This document shows, in pieces, positions 9,579 to 17,947 of a DNA stretch of 64,000 bases. The notes below the pieces were generated by a model. That model was given only the letters and a program-made list of their open reading frames with translations, searched no databases and was not told the origin of the DNA. The position numbers and the translations under genes were made by a program. The stretch lies in NCBI RefSeq assembly GCF_016907555.1, contig NZ_JAFBCE010000001.1:2418001-2482000 (forward strand). The letters are read 5' to 3'. This stretch comes from Microbacterium laevaniformans (GTDB taxonomy: Bacteria; Actinomycetota; Actinomycetes; Actinomycetales; Microbacteriaceae). The stretch's first letter is position 1, and each line of letters begins with the position of its first letter.

Positions 9579-11558
9579 ATGACCACCATCACGAAGGTGC
9601 TCGTCGCCAACCGCGGCGAGATCGCCGTGCGCATCATCCGTACGCTCCGGAGCCTCGGCATCCGCTCGGTCGCCGTCTTCAGCGACGCCGACGCGAATGC
9701 CGTGCACGTCCGCCTCGCCGACGAGGCGGTGCGCCTCGGGCCCGCCCCCGCCGCCCAGAGCTACCTGTCCATCGAGCGTGTGCTGGATGCCGCGCGGCAG
9801 ACGGGCGCGCAGGCCGTCCACCCCGGTTTCGGCTTCCTTGCCGAAAACGCCGCCTTCGCGAGCGCCTGCGCCGAAGCCGGCATCGTCTTCATCGGCCCGA
9901 GCCCCGAGGCGATCGAGATCATGGGCGACAAGATCTCGGCCAAGGGGACGGTGGAAGCCCGGGGTGTGCCCACCGTGCCGGGGCTTGCGCGCGCCGGCCT
10001 CACCGACGCGGAGCTGATCGACGGCGCTGCCGGAGTCGGCTTCCCCGTCCTCATCAAGCCCTCCGCGGGCGGAGGCGGCAAAGGGATGCACGTCGTCGAG
10101 GAGGAGGCGCAGCTTCCGGCCGCCGTCGCCGCCGCCCGGCGAGAGGCGGCGGCGTCCTTCGGTGACGACACCCTGTTTCTGGAGCGCTACGTCACGACGC
10201 CACGGCACATCGAAGTGCAGGTGATCGCCGACTCCCACGGCAACGTCGTGCACCTCGGGGAGCGCGAGTGCTCGCTGCAGCGACGGCATCAGAAGGTCGT
10301 CGAGGAGGCTCCCTCTCCCCTGCTGGATGCCGCGACGCGTGCCCGCATCGGGGCCGCCGCATGCGAGACGGCGCGCAGCGTCGGGTACGTGGGCGCCGGC
10401 ACCGTGGAGTTCATCGTCCCCGCGGACCGTCCGGACGAGTTCTTCTTCATGGAGATGAACACGCGCCTGCAGGTGGAACATCCCGTCACCGAACTCATCA
10501 CCGGCCTCGACCTGGTGGAGCTGCAGCTGCGCATCGCGGCGGGCGAGGCGCTGCCGTTCCGGCAACAGGACGTGCGCCTGAACGGCCACGCCATCGAGGT
10601 GCGCGTCTACGCCGAGGATCCGCAAGCGGGGTTCCTGCCCACCGGCGGCCGGGTCGAACGGGTCGTGCACCCATCGGGACCCGGCATCCGCGTGGACACC
10701 TCGCTCGAGGACGGCCTCGACGTTTCCACCGACTACGACCCGATGCTCGCGAAGCTCATCGCGTGGGCTCCGAACCGCGAAGAGGCGCGGCGTCGTCTCG
10801 TGGATGCCATCGCCGAGACCGCGATCTTCGGGTTCGAGACCAACCTCACCTTCTTGAAGCTGTTGCTCGAGCGGCCCGAAGTCATCGCCGGTGAGCTCGA
10901 CACCGGGCTCATCGCCCGCGTCTTCGAGCACCTGCCCTTTCCCGAGACCTCGGAGCGCACCTTCGCGGAAGCCGCGCTCGTCATGCACGCACAGCCGACC
11001 GGCACCACCGCGACGGGTCCGACAGGACCCTGGGCGCGCGCCGACGGGTGGCGGCTCGGTCCGGCGGTACCGAGCGCGTTCGACCTCGAGACCTCTGCGC
11101 GGCGGGAGCGGGTGCGGGTGTGGGCGTCGCCGCTGCGCGTCGCGGTCGGTGACGGCGAACCGCGAGCCGCCACGGTCGCCCTCGACGAGGGACGGGCAAC
11201 GGTCGGCATCGGCGGTCTCGGACGCTCCTTCCCGTTCGCGGCGGGATCGGGCGGAGTCTGGCTCCGTACTGACGCAGACGCGGTTCTCGTGCGCGAGCAC
11301 CGCGCGACATATGGAGCGGACCGCACCGCCGACGCCTCCCCCACACTCACCTCCCCTCTCCCGGGCACGGTCGTCATGGTGGCGGTCGACGAGGGCGCCC
11401 ATGTCGAGGTGGGCGACGCGATCGTCGCGGTGGAGGCGATGAAGATGGAGCATGTGCTGCGCGCAACGGTGGGCGGCACCGTGCGGCTGACCGTCGCCGC
11501 CGGCGATCAGGTCGCCCGCGGCGGCGTCGTGGCCACGATCGAGAGGGAAGACGCATGA
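9579..11558 (+). CDS. accA1: Acyl-CoA carboxylase alpha subunit (biotin carboxylase + BCCP)
   Basis: 659 residues. Biotin carboxylase N-domain (KVLVANRGEIAVRIIRTLRS), ATP-grasp domain with the glycine-rich loop KPSAGGGGKGMH, and catalytic segment MEMNTRLQVEHPVTE. A variable linker follows, then a C-terminal biotinyl domain with VEAMKMEHVL, biotinylated lysine near residue 622. It carboxylates biotin with ATP and bicarbonate and partners the upstream beta subunit. Start ATG lies four bases after the previous stop and its own stop overlaps the next start (11555), so the operon is tightly coupled. Confidence 0.93.
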   Translation: MTTITKVLVANRGEIAVRIIRTLRSLGIRSVAVFSDADANAVHVRLADEAVRLGPAPAAQSYLSIERVLDAARQTGAQAVHPGFGFLAENAAFASACAEAGIVFIGPSPEAIEIMGDKISAKGTVEARGVPTVPGLARAGLTDAELIDGAAGVGFPVLIKPSAGGGGKGMHVVEEEAQLPAAVAAARREAAASFGDDTLFLERYVTTPRHIEVQVIADSHGNVVHLGERECSLQRRHQKVVEEAPSPLLDAATRARIGAAACETARSVGYVGAGTVEFIVPADRPDEFFFMEMNTRLQVEHPVTELITGLDLVELQLRIAAGEALPFRQQDVRLNGHAIEVRVYAEDPQAGFLPTGGRVERVVHPSGPGIRVDTSLEDGLDVSTDYDPMLAKLIAWAPNREEARRRLVDAIAETAIFGFETNLTFLKLLLERPEVIAGELDTGLIARVFEHLPFPETSERTFAEAALVMHAQPTGTTATGPTGPWARADGWRLGPAVPSAFDLETSARRERVRVWASPLRVAVGDGEPRAATVALDEGRATVGIGGLGRSFPFAAGSGGVWLRTDADAVLVREHRATYGADRTADASPTLTSPLPGTVVMVAVDEGAHVEVGDAIVAVEAMKMEHVLRATVGGTVRLTVAAGDQVARGGVVATIEREDA

Positions 11559-12055
11559 GCGACGGCATCGCCGCGGCACGGATCGAGCAGCGGGGGCTCT
11601 ATTTCGAGGAGTTCATCGAGGGGGCGCTCTACGTGCATGCCCCCGGGCGTACCGTCACGGAAGCCGACAACGTGCTGTTCACGACGCTCACCATGAACAC
11701 GCAGTCGCTCCACCTCGACGCGGCGTGGGCTGCGGGCACCGAGTTCGGGGAGCGCCTCGTCAACAGCATGTTCACCCTGTCGACGCTGGTCGGCCTGTCG
11801 GTCGCCCAGCTCACGCAGGGAACGATCGTGGCGAACCTGGGCTTCGGCCAGGTGGCGTTCCCGGCGCCAGTACGCGTCGGCGACACCCTCTACGCCGAGA
11901 CGCTCATCACCCGAAAGCGCCTGTCGTCGTCCCGACCGGGGCAGGGCATCGTGGAGTTCGCCCACACGATGCGCAACCAGCGCGACGAGGTCGTGGCCAC
12001 CGCGACGCGCATGACCCTCATGCGATGCCTGCCCGCGGCGCCGCGACGGGCGTGA
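11555..12055 (+). CDS. MaoC-like (R)-hydratase / dehydratase
   Basis: 166-residue single hot-dog-fold protein. It opens LYFEEFIEGALYVHAPGRTV, continues TEADNVLFTTLTMNTQSLHL, and has the core helix NSMFTLSTLVGLSVAQLTQG and the strand pattern VAFPAPVRVGDTLYAETLIT. This resembles bacterial MaoC/mesaconyl-CoA-hydratase-like enzymes found beside branched-chain acyl-CoA genes. As third gene of the carboxylase operon it could hydrate the enoyl-CoA product (for example 3-methylglutaconyl-CoA); this is inference. ATGA overlap with the alpha subunit. Its TGA abuts the stop of the convergent TetR gene with no base between them. Confidence 0.82.
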   Translation: MSDGIAAARIEQRGLYFEEFIEGALYVHAPGRTVTEADNVLFTTLTMNTQSLHLDAAWAAGTEFGERLVNSMFTLSTLVGLSVAQLTQGTIVANLGFGQVAFPAPVRVGDTLYAETLITRKRLSSSRPGQGIVEFAHTMRNQRDEVVATATRMTLMRCLPAAPRRA

Positions 12056-12646
12056 TCATCCCTCGACCAGAGCCCGGTGCGCCATCGCGGCGAGGATGCC
12101 GGCTGCCGCCGCACCGCTGGCGGGCGCGCTGTGGGGCGTGGAGTTGAGCAGACCGAAGACCCCGAGCAGCCGCGTCTCGCGTTCGGCCGCACTCAGGCGA
12201 GGAACGGCCGCGGCGAGCACGGTGTCCCAGTCCTGCACGTATTCGCGCTGCAGCCGCCGTACGCGTTGGTTGGTCTCCGCGTCGAGTCCGGCCAGCTCCC
12301 GATCCTGGATGCGGATGATGTCAGGGGCCGCGGTCGCGAAGCCGATGTGGAATGCGATGAGCTCGTCCAGCGCAGCGCGCGCCGCGGCGGCATCCGTCAC
12401 CGGGCCGGCACCGAGGATCTCCCGAGCGCCCTGGAGCAGACGCTCGCTCGCGTCGAGAAGCAGCTCCGCCAGCAGCGCATCCTTGCTCCGGAAGTGCTTG
12501 TACAGGGCCGGGCCGCTCATCCCGACGGCTTCCCCGATCTCGACGGTGGTCACCGCCGCGAACCCGCGCCGCGCGAAGAGCGCGGCGGCCTCCGTGAGCA
12601 GGCGTGCTCGACGATCAGCCTTCTGCGAGCTGCGCCACGTCGTCAC
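12056..12646 (-). CDS. TetR family transcriptional regulator
   Basis: 196 residues with a clear N-terminal TetR HTH: RRARLLTEAAALFARRGFAA, VTTVEIGEAVGMSGPALYKH, FRSKDALL. The C-terminal helical domain binds an inducer, perhaps an acyl-CoA given the neighbours. It is convergent with the carboxylase-MaoC operon and could regulate it through the repeat at 7974-7991, though that is over 4 kb away and is inference. The stop codons of the two convergent units meet exactly in TGATCA (12053-12058), leaving no room for a separate terminator. Confidence 0.88.
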   Translation of the reverse strand: MTTWRSSQKADRRARLLTEAAALFARRGFAAVTTVEIGEAVGMSGPALYKHFRSKDALLAELLLDASERLLQGAREILGAGPVTDAAAARAALDELIAFHIGFATAAPDIIRIQDRELAGLDAETNQRVRRLQREYVQDWDTVLAAAVPRLSAAERETRLLGVFGLLNSTPHSAPASGAAAAGILAAMAHRALVEG

Positions 12647-12688
12647 CGGTTCAGCCTACCGAGCCGCTGCGCAGTCCCCGCGGAGGCG

Positions 12689-13534
12689 TCACGCTTCCCG
12701 GGTGATGGTGACCTTCACGTGCAGGTTGCTCTTGAACGGGCCGGCGTAGACGCCCCGCAGCGGCGGGATGTCGTTGTAGTCACGGCCGCGCCCGACCAGC
12801 ACGTGCCGGTCGCCGATCTCGGCGTTGTTGGTCGGATCGAACCCCTGCCACCCGCCCGAGAACCACTCCACCCAGGCGTGGGACTCGCCGGTCACGGGCA
12901 CGCCGACCTCGGCATCCGGCTGCGGATGCAGGTACCCCGACACATAGCGCGCGGGGATGCCGACTTCGCGCAGCGCCCCGAGCGTGATGTGGGTGATGTC
13001 CTGGCAGACGCCCTTGCGCTCGACCCACGCCTCCGCACCGGTCGAATGCACGCCGGTGATGCCGTGCATGTACTCCATCGCGTCACCGACGGCGGTCGCG
13101 ATCTCCAGCGCCGCGCGGGCGGGCTCATCGTGACGGGCGGCGATGTCGCGCGCGAGCTCGGCGACCTCGGGATGCGGGCTCGTGCGGGTCGACTGCCCGA
13201 GCATCTCCACCGTGCCGATCGAGCGTACGCTCTCGGCTGCGAGCCGCTCCCAGCTCAGCTCGGGGAACTCGAGCGGCCGCGGGCGCACCTCGACGAGCGA
13301 GCGGGCGGTGATCTCCAGCGACCGGTGGCCGGCGAGCACGTCGAAGGCGGCGACGCGAGTGCCGAAGTAGTCGAGGTAGTAGTTGACGCTCGTCGACGGG
13401 TCGATGTCCAGTTGCGAGCTCAGCACGAACTGACTGTCGGTGGAGATGGGCAGCATCCGCGCCTCGTTGTACGACGCTCCCACGTCGCCCTGATAGGCGA
13501 AGCCGGTGGTGTGCTCGATCCGCAGCCGCATCAT
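12689..13534 (-). CDS. Transglutaminase-like cysteine protease domain protein
   Basis: 281 residues. N-terminal beta region MMRLRIEHTTGFAYQGDVGA (bacterial transglutaminase-like N-domain). Core with the catalytic cysteine in ERKGVCQDITHITLGALREV, histidine in GESHAWVEWF and aspartate in GFDPTNN. Such proteins are cytoplasmic and act with circularly permuted ATP-grasp and alpha-E proteins in a system thought to make or cleave an unknown peptide or isopeptide. Its start (MM, ATGATGA) overlaps the alpha-E stop. Last gene of the three-gene operon. Confidence 0.9.
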   Translation of the reverse strand: MMRLRIEHTTGFAYQGDVGASYNEARMLPISTDSQFVLSSQLDIDPSTSVNYYLDYFGTRVAAFDVLAGHRSLEITARSLVEVRPRPLEFPELSWERLAAESVRSIGTVEMLGQSTRTSPHPEVAELARDIAARHDEPARAALEIATAVGDAMEYMHGITGVHSTGAEAWVERKGVCQDITHITLGALREVGIPARYVSGYLHPQPDAEVGVPVTGESHAWVEWFSGGWQGFDPTNNAEIGDRHVLVGRGRDYNDIPPLRGVYAGPFKSNLHVKVTITREA

Positions 13535-14463
13535 GATGTCTCTCCGATCCAGCTCGGCTCGGCGTGCGTGGGGAAGAAGCGCCCGCGGATGGCTTCCGAG
13601 GCCTCCCGCGTGACCTTCTGCACACGCTCCATGTGATCGGGCAGCTCGCTGAGGATCTCGCCGATCGGCCGGTACTCGAGGTCGTTGCGGATGCGTCCCA
13701 GCGCCCGCAGCACGGTGTTCGAGTGGCCGACCCGATCGGCCACGGGGTCGATCTCCCGCATGCACGCTTCGGCCTGGGCGATCGAGTAGGTGATCGAGCG
13801 CGGGAACAGCCGGTCCAGCAGCAGGAACTCAGCTGCGTTGGACGCGCTCGGCATCCCGCGGTAGGTGCGTAGATACGCCTCGTAGGCGCCGCAGGAGCGC
13901 AGGATCGTCGTCCACGACGGACCGGATGCCTCGGTCAGCGCGCGCGTCGCGAGAAGCCGTGCGGTCATGTCGGTGCGTTCGATCGCCCGCCCCAGCGTCA
14001 GGAACTGCCACGCCTCGTCCCGGCTCGTGGAGGAATCGGTGATGCCGACGGCGAGCGCGGAGCGCTCCCGCACCCACTGGAAGAACTCGTGCACCTTCTC
14101 GTTGTGCAGGCGGCGCGGCATCCGCGAATTGGTCGTATTCAGCGTCTCCCACAGCTCCGTCGAGACGATCTCGCGCGCGCGGCGGGCGTTCTCGCGCGAC
14201 GCCTGCACGGCGTAGGCGATGCTCGACGGGTTGGCGCGGTCGACGGCGAGGCTGGTCAGCACGTCGGAGCGGGTGACCTCGACCGTCGGCGGTGGCGGCA
14301 CCGAGCCCATGACACCCATGAGCGAGCGGCAGGCCGTGTCCTCATCGATCCAGGGGTCCTCCAGCAGCAGCTGGAGGTGCACGTCGAGGATGCGGGCGGT
14401 GCCGTCGCTGCGCTCGATGTAGCGTCCGATCCAGAACAGGCTCTCGGCGATCCGGCTCAGCAT
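13531..14463 (-). CDS. Alpha-E domain-containing protein
   Basis: 310-residue all-helical protein starting with the family hallmark MLSRIAESLFWIGRYIERSD. A C-terminal helical half contains VADRVGHSNTVLRALGRIRN. The alpha-E family occurs almost only between a circularly permuted ATP-grasp enzyme and a transglutaminase-like protein, as here. Biochemical role unknown; presumed partner or scaffold. ATG 14463 has GGAGG seven bases upstream. The last bases of the ATP-grasp gene run past its start by seven bases. Confidence 0.92.
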   Translation of the reverse strand: MLSRIAESLFWIGRYIERSDGTARILDVHLQLLLEDPWIDEDTACRSLMGVMGSVPPPPTVEVTRSDVLTSLAVDRANPSSIAYAVQASRENARRAREIVSTELWETLNTTNSRMPRRLHNEKVHEFFQWVRERSALAVGITDSSTSRDEAWQFLTLGRAIERTDMTARLLATRALTEASGPSWTTILRSCGAYEAYLRTYRGMPSASNAAEFLLLDRLFPRSITYSIAQAEACMREIDPVADRVGHSNTVLRALGRIRNDLEYRPIGEILSELPDHMERVQKVTREASEAIRGRFFPTHAEPSWIGETS

Positions 14464-16328
14464 GGCCTCACCTCCGCATCCGCCCCCGCGGCGCGCACCG
14501 GATCCGCGCGTCCCCCTTGCGGCCCACCGTGTCCCACTTGTTGCACACCGTGTCCCACGTCTGGTCGCCCCAGGCCCTTGCAGACGACAGATTCTGGGAC
14601 ATGCTGGCGGGTGGATGCCGCGGCATCCCGCACCGCCGGCTGTCGCGTCACCTCCTGGGTGTCGCGGCCCTGCTGCTGCTGCTGCTCCTGCTGCTCCTGC
14701 GTGCTCAGAGGGCGATCCTGCGGCGAGTGCGACTGCTCGCCCTGCGCGTCGTAGATGATCGGGATCGCCTCGGTGACCGAGGCCTGATCGGCGACCAGCC
14801 CCGCCAGTCCGCCCGCGGTCTGCACGACGCGGTCACCGCGGTGGGGGGCGTCGCCGCCGACGATCCAGGTGTCCTTCGAGCCGCCACCCTGCGAGGAGTT
14901 GACGACGAGCTGGCCTTCCGGCAGCGCCACGCGCGTCAGTCCTCCCGGCAGCACCCACACCTCGTCGCCGTTGTTGACGGCGAACGGACGGAGGTCCGCA
15001 TGGCGCGGGCGCATCCCATCCTCGACGAGGGTCGGGATGGTCGAGAGCATCACGACCGGTTGAGCGATCCACCCACGCGGGTCGCGGATGAGCTTCTTGC
15101 GCAGCTTCTCGAGCTCGGCGGGCGACGCGTCGGGGCCCACCACGAGGCCCTTTCCGCCCGAGCCGTCGACCGGTTTCACGACGAGCTCGTCCAGCCGGTC
15201 GAGCACCTCTTCGAGGGCGGCCGGCTCTTCGAGCCGCCACGTGTCGACGTTCTTGAGGATCGGCTCCTCCGCGAGGTAGTAGCGGATGAGGTCGGGCACG
15301 TACGTGTAGAGCAGCTTGTCATCGGCGACGCCGTTGCCCACGGCGTTCGCGATGGTCACGTTGCCCAGACGCGCGGCGAGCATGAGGCCGGGAGCACCCA
15401 GCATCGAGTCGGCGCGGAACTGCAGCGGGTCGAGGAAGTCGTCGTCCACACGACGGTAGATGACGTCGACGCGGCGCGGTCCACGGGTCGTGCGCATGAA
15501 GACCTTGCCGCCGACGCACTGCAGGTCGCGCCCCTCGACGAGCTCGACGCCCATGAGCCGCGCCAGCAGCGTGTGCTCGAAATAGGCCGAGTTGTACACA
15601 CCCGGCGTCAGCACGACGACGTTCGGATCGTCGATACCGGGCGGGGCTGAGGCGCGGAGGGCCTGCAACAGCTTGTTGGGGTAGTCGCCGACCGGGCGCA
15701 CCCGCATCGAGACGAACAGCTCGGGGAGCGTCTGGGCCATCACCCGACGGTTGGAGATGACGTAGCTGACGCCGGACGGCACCCGCACGTTGTCCTCCAA
15801 GACCCGCATCTCGCCGTTCTCGTCGCGGATGAGGTCGATGCCGGCCACCTGGATGCGCACCCCGTTGGCCGAGTGGATGCCGGCGGCCTGGCGGTAGAAG
15901 TACTGGCTGGAGGCGATCAGCGCAGCCGGCAGCACGCCGTCGCGCACGCAGTGCTGGTGGCCGTAGGCGTCGTCGAGGAACGCCTCGAGGGCGCGCACGC
16001 GCTGCTGCACGCCCTTCTCGATGTGCGACCACTCGTCGTACTGGATCACACGGGGCACGGCGTCCAGCGGGAACGGACGCTCCTCTCCGGCGAAGTCGAA
16101 GGTCACGCCCTGCGCGAGGTACGAGCTGGCGAGCGACTCGGTGCGTCCGCGCAGCTCCTCCTGAGTCATCTTGGCGAGCGCCTGATACAGCTCGCGGTAC
16201 GCCGGACGGGAGGTCGCTGCGGCGCCGGCGGAGGCGGGCGCCGCGAACATCTCGTCGAAGGCCGGAACGCCGGAGACGGTCTTGCGCGGAGCCAGCGTCG
16301 AGCCGTATCCGTCGAACAGGTCACCCAT
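14457..16328 (-). CDS. Circularly permuted type 2 ATP-grasp protein with unusual tail
   Basis: 623 residues. Permuted ATP-grasp core beginning MGDLFDGYGSTLAPRKTVSG, with ASSQYFYRQAAGIHSANGVR, DLIRDENGEMRVLEDNVRVP, PGVYNSAYFEHTLLARLMGV, and the glycine-rich loop VVKPVDGSGGKGLVVGPDAS. Family members are peptide-bond-forming ligases of unknown substrate. A Gln-rich stretch (EQQEQQQQQ) near residue 550 normally lies close to the end. Here it is followed by about 60 residues of odd composition, the second part translated from a GTCCCA-type intergenic repeat (14511-14602). The native stop was probably lost when the repeat arrived. First gene of the operon with alpha-E and transglutaminase. Confidence 0.9.
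   Translation of the reverse strand: MGDLFDGYGSTLAPRKTVSGVPAFDEMFAAPASAGAAATSRPAYRELYQALAKMTQEELRGRTESLASSYLAQGVTFDFAGEERPFPLDAVPRVIQYDEWSHIEKGVQQRVRALEAFLDDAYGHQHCVRDGVLPAALIASSQYFYRQAAGIHSANGVRIQVAGIDLIRDENGEMRVLEDNVRVPSGVSYVISNRRVMAQTLPELFVSMRVRPVGDYPNKLLQALRASAPPGIDDPNVVVLTPGVYNSAYFEHTLLARLMGVELVEGRDLQCVGGKVFMRTTRGPRRVDVIYRRVDDDFLDPLQFRADSMLGAPGLMLAARLGNVTIANAVGNGVADDKLLYTYVPDLIRYYLAEEPILKNVDTWRLEEPAALEEVLDRLDELVVKPVDGSGGKGLVVGPDASPAELEKLRKKLIRDPRGWIAQPVVMLSTIPTLVEDGMRPRHADLRPFAVNNGDEVWVLPGGLTRVALPEGQLVVNSSQGGGSKDTWIVGGDAPHRGDRVVQTAGGLAGLVADQASVTEAIPIIYDAQGEQSHSPQDRPLSTQEQQEQQQQQGRDTQEVTRQPAVRDAAASTRQHVPESVVCKGLGRPDVGHGVQQVGHGGPQGGRADPVRAAGADAEVRPC
14511..14602. repeat. GTCCCA-type dispersed element, copy 1
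   Basis: Plus-strand words CTTGCGGCCCACCGTGTCCC, CACTTGTTGCACACCGTGTC and, at the far end, TTCTGGGACATG align with the minus strand of 42511-42595. The end words TGTCCCA and TGGGACA are inverted. It lies within the 3' end of the ATP-grasp gene. This copy carries one extra internal GTGTCCCAC unit compared with copy 2. Confidence 0.65.
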
Positions 16329-16422
16329 GCCATGAGCCTAGCCCGGGCCGTGTTTCCTGAGTGTGACGACGGATGCCGCGGCATCCGCCCGCGCGCCGTC
16401 CGCGGCGACTTAGGATCAGCGC

Positions 16423-17934
16423 ATGCGTACGCGAGCACGGGCAGCCGCCGCCGGCGCGGCCTCCGCCGCCTTCGGTGCCGGGCTCGGCGAGCTTGCCGGC
16501 GCCCTCGTGGGGGCGAGTCCCATCGCCGCCGTCGGCGGGGCACTGATCGACCTCTCCCCGCCGTGGGGAAAGGACCTCGCGATCGCTCTGTTCGGCACCG
16601 GCGACAAGGCGGCGCTCGTCACCGCGGTCGCCATCGCGCTGCTGCTGATCGGAGCCGGCGCCGGTCTGCTCGCCCGCCGCTCGATGGGCGCCGCGCAGGC
16701 TCTCGTCGTCGTGCTGGGGCTGGTGGGCGCGGTGGCCGCCGTGTCACGGGCCGATGCCGCCGCGCTGGCCGTCGTGGCCCCCGCCGTGGGCGCCGGCGCC
16801 ACGCTCCTCGCCCTGAGCCTGCTCGCGCCGCGCGCCGTGACCGCGCCCTCCGCCGACGATGCTGCGGGCACCTCCCGCCGCACCTTCCTCCTCTGGACCG
16901 CCGGCGCGGCGGCGACGGGAGCCCTGGCCGCCGTCGGCGGGTGGGCGCTGCAGACGGGGGCCCGTGCCGCGACCGCGGTCCGTGCGGCGATCACCCTTCC
17001 GCGCGCGACGACGACCGTGAGCGTGCCGGCCGGCGCCGATCTCGGCATGCCGCAGTTGGCGCCCGTCATCACCCCCACGAGCGATTTCTACCGGATCGAC
17101 ACGGCGCTCGCGGTGCCGCAGATCGATCCGGCGACCTGGCGTCTGCGCATCCACGGCAAGGTCGACACCGAGGTGGAGATCGGCTGGGACGAGCTGCTCG
17201 CCCTCCCTCTCGAAGAGAGCGTGACCACCCTGACGTGCGTGTCGAACGAGGTGGGCGGCGATCTCATCGGCACCGCACGCTGGCTCGGCTATCCGATCCG
17301 TCACCTCCTCTCGCGCGCCGGCGTGCAGGCGGATGCCGACATGGTGCTCTCGACGTCGATCGACGGCTTCACCGCGGGCACGCCGCTGGAAGCCCTCACC
17401 GACGAGCGCAATGCGATCCTCGCCGTGGGCATGAACGGCGAGCCGCTGCCGATCGCGCACGGCTTCCCCGTGCGGATGGTCGTGCCGGGCCTGTACGGCT
17501 ACGTGTCGGCGACGAAGTGGGTGACCGATCTGGAGGTCACGCGCTTCGCCGATGCGCAGGGCTACTGGACGCCGCGCGGGTGGTCCGAGCGGGGCCCGAT
17601 CAAGCTCGCGAGCCGCATCGACGTCCCCCGGCGGGGCGACACGGTCGCGGCCGGCGACACGGTGATCGCCGGCGTCGCCTGGCAGCAGCACGTGGGCGTT
17701 CGCGGTGTGCAGGTGCAGATCGACGGCGGGGACTGGCAGGACGCGACGCTCGCCACCGCGATCTCGGCCGACACGTGGGTGCAGTGGTCCCTCCCGTGGC
17801 GGGCGACGGCGGGACAGCACACGATCGTGGCCCGCGCGATCGGCATCGACGGGCAGCCGCAGACGCCGACGGTCGCCCCACCGGCGCCGGACGGCGCGAC
17901 CGGGTGGCCGCGGGTCTCGGTCTCCGTGACCTGA
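16423..17934 (+). CDS. Membrane-anchored sulfite-oxidase-like molybdopterin protein
   Basis: 503 residues. The first 150 hold about four to five hydrophobic segments; after a SRRTFLLWTAGAAATGALAA segment comes a SUOX-fold domain. Visible motifs are TSDFYRIDTALAVPQIDPAT, the molybdenum-ligand cysteine in TLTCVSNEVGGDLIGTARWL, and HGFPVRMVVPGLYGYVSATK, followed by a C-terminal Ig-like dimerisation domain (GVRGVQVQIDGGDWQDATLA). It would oxidise or reduce a sulfur or other substrate outside the membrane; the substrate is not known. The double arginine lies internally before a membrane segment, not in a cleavable signal. Single gene, convergent with rocD (13-base gap). Confidence 0.88.
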   Translation: MRTRARAAAAGAASAAFGAGLGELAGALVGASPIAAVGGALIDLSPPWGKDLAIALFGTGDKAALVTAVAIALLLIGAGAGLLARRSMGAAQALVVVLGLVGAVAAVSRADAAALAVVAPAVGAGATLLALSLLAPRAVTAPSADDAAGTSRRTFLLWTAGAAATGALAAVGGWALQTGARAATAVRAAITLPRATTTVSVPAGADLGMPQLAPVITPTSDFYRIDTALAVPQIDPATWRLRIHGKVDTEVEIGWDELLALPLEESVTTLTCVSNEVGGDLIGTARWLGYPIRHLLSRAGVQADADMVLSTSIDGFTAGTPLEALTDERNAILAVGMNGEPLPIAHGFPVRMVVPGLYGYVSATKWVTDLEVTRFADAQGYWTPRGWSERGPIKLASRIDVPRRGDTVAAGDTVIAGVAWQQHVGVRGVQVQIDGGDWQDATLATAISADTWVQWSLPWRATAGQHTIVARAIGIDGQPQTPTVAPPAPDGATGWPRVSVSVT

Positions 17935-17947
17935 GGCCGGGCGGCTC

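Noticed and set aside
9351..11579. Long minus-strand open frame opposite the biotin carboxylase gene
   Set aside because: It mirrors accA1 codons and has no recognisable domain; the plus-strand gene carries every expected motif.
16870..16940. Tat signal peptide in the sulfite-oxidase-like protein
   Set aside because: The double arginine lies about 150 residues in, between membrane segments, so it is not an N-terminal cleavable signal.
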